NCBI GenBank assembly: GCA_964611385.1
Contig: CAZSXS010000004.1
Span: 1-64,000, forward strand
Length of the DNA stretch: 64,000 bases
Source of the DNA: CAZSXS01 sp964611385
GTDB lineage: Bacteria; Bacillota; Clostridia; Lachnospirales; CAYPQA01
Direction of reading: 5' to 3'
Under the pieces are notes generated by a model that was not told the DNA's origin, ran no database searches, and saw only the letters and a list, made by a program, of their open reading frames with translations. Shown here piece after piece: positions 62,355 through 64,000 of this stretch (position 1 is its first letter; the number at the start of each line of letters is the position of its first letter). The position numbers were made by a program, and so were the translations under genes.

Positions 62355-62598
62355 AGGTTGATGAAAGAGATTGCTCTGTAAACATTGTCTGAATACCCTG
62401 CATGAGCTTATATAATAGCAATGGCAGTTAAGATATGTTTGCATCAAAATATCCTGATAAAGTTGATGCATTGTTTTATTTGGTTACTCAGACGTTAAGT
62501 TGAAAGACCTTCAGATATGGCAATGTACGAAAGTTGAAGGTGGTAACATAATATAAAACCGAAATATTGAACAATAGAATTTCTTAGGAGGATAAAAG

Positions 62599-63522
62599 AT
62601 GGATGAGGTTATGAGAAATCAGAGTAAGGAACTTGCAAAGCGTTATCATGAAGCGATTGAGAGCTTTGTGGACAAGGTTCGTGGCGACCCAAATGTAATT
62701 GCTGTTATTGTATATGGCAGTGCGGCACGGGGAGCAGTTTGGGAGCGGAGTGATATTGATATTGATGTCATAATACGAGATCAGAAACTTGATAAAAAGA
62801 GTTTTTGTTTGTATGAAGATAATATATTACTAAACATAGGTATCGGTCAGCGTAGTGATATGCGACGCTATATGGAAAAAACATTAACAGGCTCGGTAGG
62901 TCATTCCTTTGCTACAACATCAAAGGTGGTATATACCACGGACGAAACTATCAACGAATATTTCGAGGAAAACAAGAAAATCGGACAAGCAGACGTTGAA
63001 AAAAGCATCTTCTTTTCCATTATGGGGCTTCTGGGTACCATGGAAAAGGTGGAAAAATGGATTGTCACCATAAACGACCTTACCTATGCACGGTATTATC
63101 TCACCATCGCCGCTGATGGGGTGGCAAAAATTGAGGTATCCTCACACAATGAAGTACCCACCCGTGAAGCCATACGGCAAGCGGAAAGGCTTAACCCTGC
63201 GCTTATGAAAAAATTTTATCATAGACCGCTTGCAGGTGATATGACGAGAGAAGAAATTTTAGCAACCCTCAAAGATATGGACGACTATCTTATGACACAT
63301 ATTGATGCTGTACTTAATGTCGTAAGAGGACTGTTTGGCGATGGCGAAATAAAAACAGGTACACAAATCAGTAATTATTACAATGCGAGTATGCATGATT
63401 TGCACGGTATTTTAGATTGGTTATGCGATAAAAATTATCTTATCAAACTTTCGCAGACCATACGCATTACACCAAAAAGTAGGCTTGCAGTAGAAGAAGC
63501 GGCATTTATGATGCCTGTGTAA
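62599..63522 (+). CDS. Nucleotidyltransferase-domain protein
   Basis: A 307-residue protein with an N-terminal polymerase-beta-type nucleotidyltransferase domain: YGSAARGAVWERSDIDIDV (~35-53), with the metal-binding Asp pair in D-I-D. The fold is used by aminoglycoside nucleotidyltransferases and by toxin-antitoxin MNT proteins. The ~200 C-terminal residues are helical and end in a winged-helix-like segment (ILDWLCDKNYLIKL). The length is larger than MNT toxins, so a resistance-type or regulatory role is more likely than a toxin pair. AGGAGG lies before the ATG. The next gene starts 30 bp after its stop. Confidence 0.82.
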   Translation: MDEVMRNQSKELAKRYHEAIESFVDKVRGDPNVIAVIVYGSAARGAVWERSDIDIDVIIRDQKLDKKSFCLYEDNILLNIGIGQRSDMRRYMEKTLTGSVGHSFATTSKVVYTTDETINEYFEENKKIGQADVEKSIFFSIMGLLGTMEKVEKWIVTINDLTYARYYLTIAADGVAKIEVSSHNEVPTREAIRQAERLNPALMKKFYHRPLAGDMTREEILATLKDMDDYLMTHIDAVLNVVRGLFGDGEIKTGTQISNYYNASMHDLHGILDWLCDKNYLIKLSQTIRITPKSRLAVEEAAFMMPV

Positions 63523-63552
63523 CTTGTTATGCATCCCAGGAGGTAAATACAC

Positions 63553-64000
63553 ATGCCAGACTTAATCAAAAACAGATACAATCACGAATCACTTCGAGAA
63601 CTCGCCTTGGACATTCAATCGGTCTATAGCGAATTTCAGATAGACGAGTTTTTATTATCAACAATGAATGAAACATGGGAAAATTTAGAGCTAAAAGATA
63701 GATTAATACAAATAAGTATGAACTTGGGTAAATACTTGCCTGGGGATTATAAAACAGCCATTGGTATTATTGATAAAGTGGTCATGAACTATGGCACCTG
63801 GCTGGACGGCTTTGTTGTCTTCTTTCCAATTTTTGTTGAGATTTACGGGCAAGATGAAGCCAATTGGGATGTTTCTATGGCTGCCTTGGCGAGATATACT
63901 CAGTATGCATCTTCGGAGCTTGCAGTAAGGTCATTCATCATTAACCACGAAAAGCGTATGATGGCACAGATGTATGCTTGGTCCAAGAATGAAAATGAGC
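63553..64000 (+). CDS. DNA alkylation repair (AlkD-like) protein, partial at window end
   Basis: The first 149 codons are visible, from ATG 63553 with AGGAGGT 9 nt upstream. The sequence is all-helical (ESLRELALDIQSVYSEFQID; WENLELKDRLIQISMNLG; VVMNYGTWLDGFVVFFPIFV), in the pattern of HEAT-like repeats of the AlkC/AlkD DNA glycosylase family. AlkD-type enzymes remove alkylated bases. The catalytic residues cannot be judged because the C-terminal part is cut off. It probably shares a transcript with the nucleotidyltransferase gene. Confidence 0.65.
   Translation, partial: MPDLIKNRYNHESLRELALDIQSVYSEFQIDEFLLSTMNETWENLELKDRLIQISMNLGKYLPGDYKTAIGIIDKVVMNYGTWLDGFVVFFPIFVEIYGQDEANWDVSMAALARYTQYASSELAVRSFIINHEKRMMAQMYAWSKNENE

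Noticed and set aside
62599..64000. A toxin-antitoxin pair at the window end
   Set aside because: The nucleotidyltransferase is about three times the size of MNT antitoxin-type proteins and the next gene is an AlkD-like repair protein, not a HEPN protein.

Overview
The window looks like chromosome of a spore-forming, anaerobic, low-to-mid GC Firmicute of class Clostridia. The evidence is a dipicolinate synthase pair (dpaAB) behind a sigma-K-like promoter, an Etf/FAD-oxidase set of the electron-confurcating lactate dehydrogenase type, an oxygen-sensitive Fe-S serine dehydratase, a MtaA/UroD-type methyltransferase, strong AGGAGG ribosome binding sites and sigma-A promoters with 17-bp spacers. 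I cannot name the genus. I see no rRNA, tRNA, CRISPR array, phage or transposase gene.

Layout. 0-5 kb: a PhoB-type two-component pair and a BlaI/BlaR1-like repressor/protease pair with an autoregulated operator. 5-12.7 kb: a short UvrA paralogue; a minus-strand operon of a UroD/MtaA-thioredoxin fusion, a small CxxC protein and a CobW-type GTPase; and a divergent NAD-dependent DNA ligase. 12.9-21 kb: an AraC regulator, ychF, two secreted proteins, and a response regulator with a 7TM-type histidine kinase. 21-27 kb: energy and amino-acid metabolism (etfB, ferredoxin-fused etfA, FAD oxidase, sdaAA, HAD phosphatase). 27-36.5 kb: hypothetical proteins, a glycosyltransferase, a TtcA-like protein, a TSCPD protein, a MoxR/DUF58/membrane-protein operon, dpaAB and an SRAP protein. 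36.7-44.2 kb: an AI-2E-type permease, cardiolipin synthase, a two-gene ABC exporter whose second gene is frameshifted, and a fused remnant of another ABC transporter. 44-50.5 kb: a large secreted protein, a chagasin-like protease inhibitor, AtpZ-like and aldo/keto reductase genes, a diguanylate cyclase, a DUF2085 protein and a zinc ribbon. 50.7-55.6 kb: a two-component system with an ABC transporter of the antimicrobial-peptide type. 55.8-64 kb, visibly more A+T-rich: a chemoreceptor, two methyltransferase-like genes, a phosphoesterase, a DUF2809-GH25 lysozyme fusion, a nucleotidyltransferase and a partial DNA alkylation repair gene.

The least expected content is between the genes. At least three families of dispersed non-coding elements recur. 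Family A (seven full or partial copies) carries a long AAAACTTTT-type hairpin and a conserved GCCGGACAT end. Family B is about 102 bp with TATACTCAGT terminal inverted repeats. Family C has AACGGGCAT-type ends and a 23-bp stem whose two complete copies differ by paired, compensatory changes. No mobilising enzyme is present, so these look like MITE-type or structured repeats moved in trans. Other notable points are the UroD-thioredoxin redox operon, the BlaR1-like protein without a visible penicillin-binding domain, helical-turn-spaced TGTAAG repeats ahead of the ABC operon, in-frame tandem repeats inside two enzymes, and the membrane-anchored lysozyme fusion.
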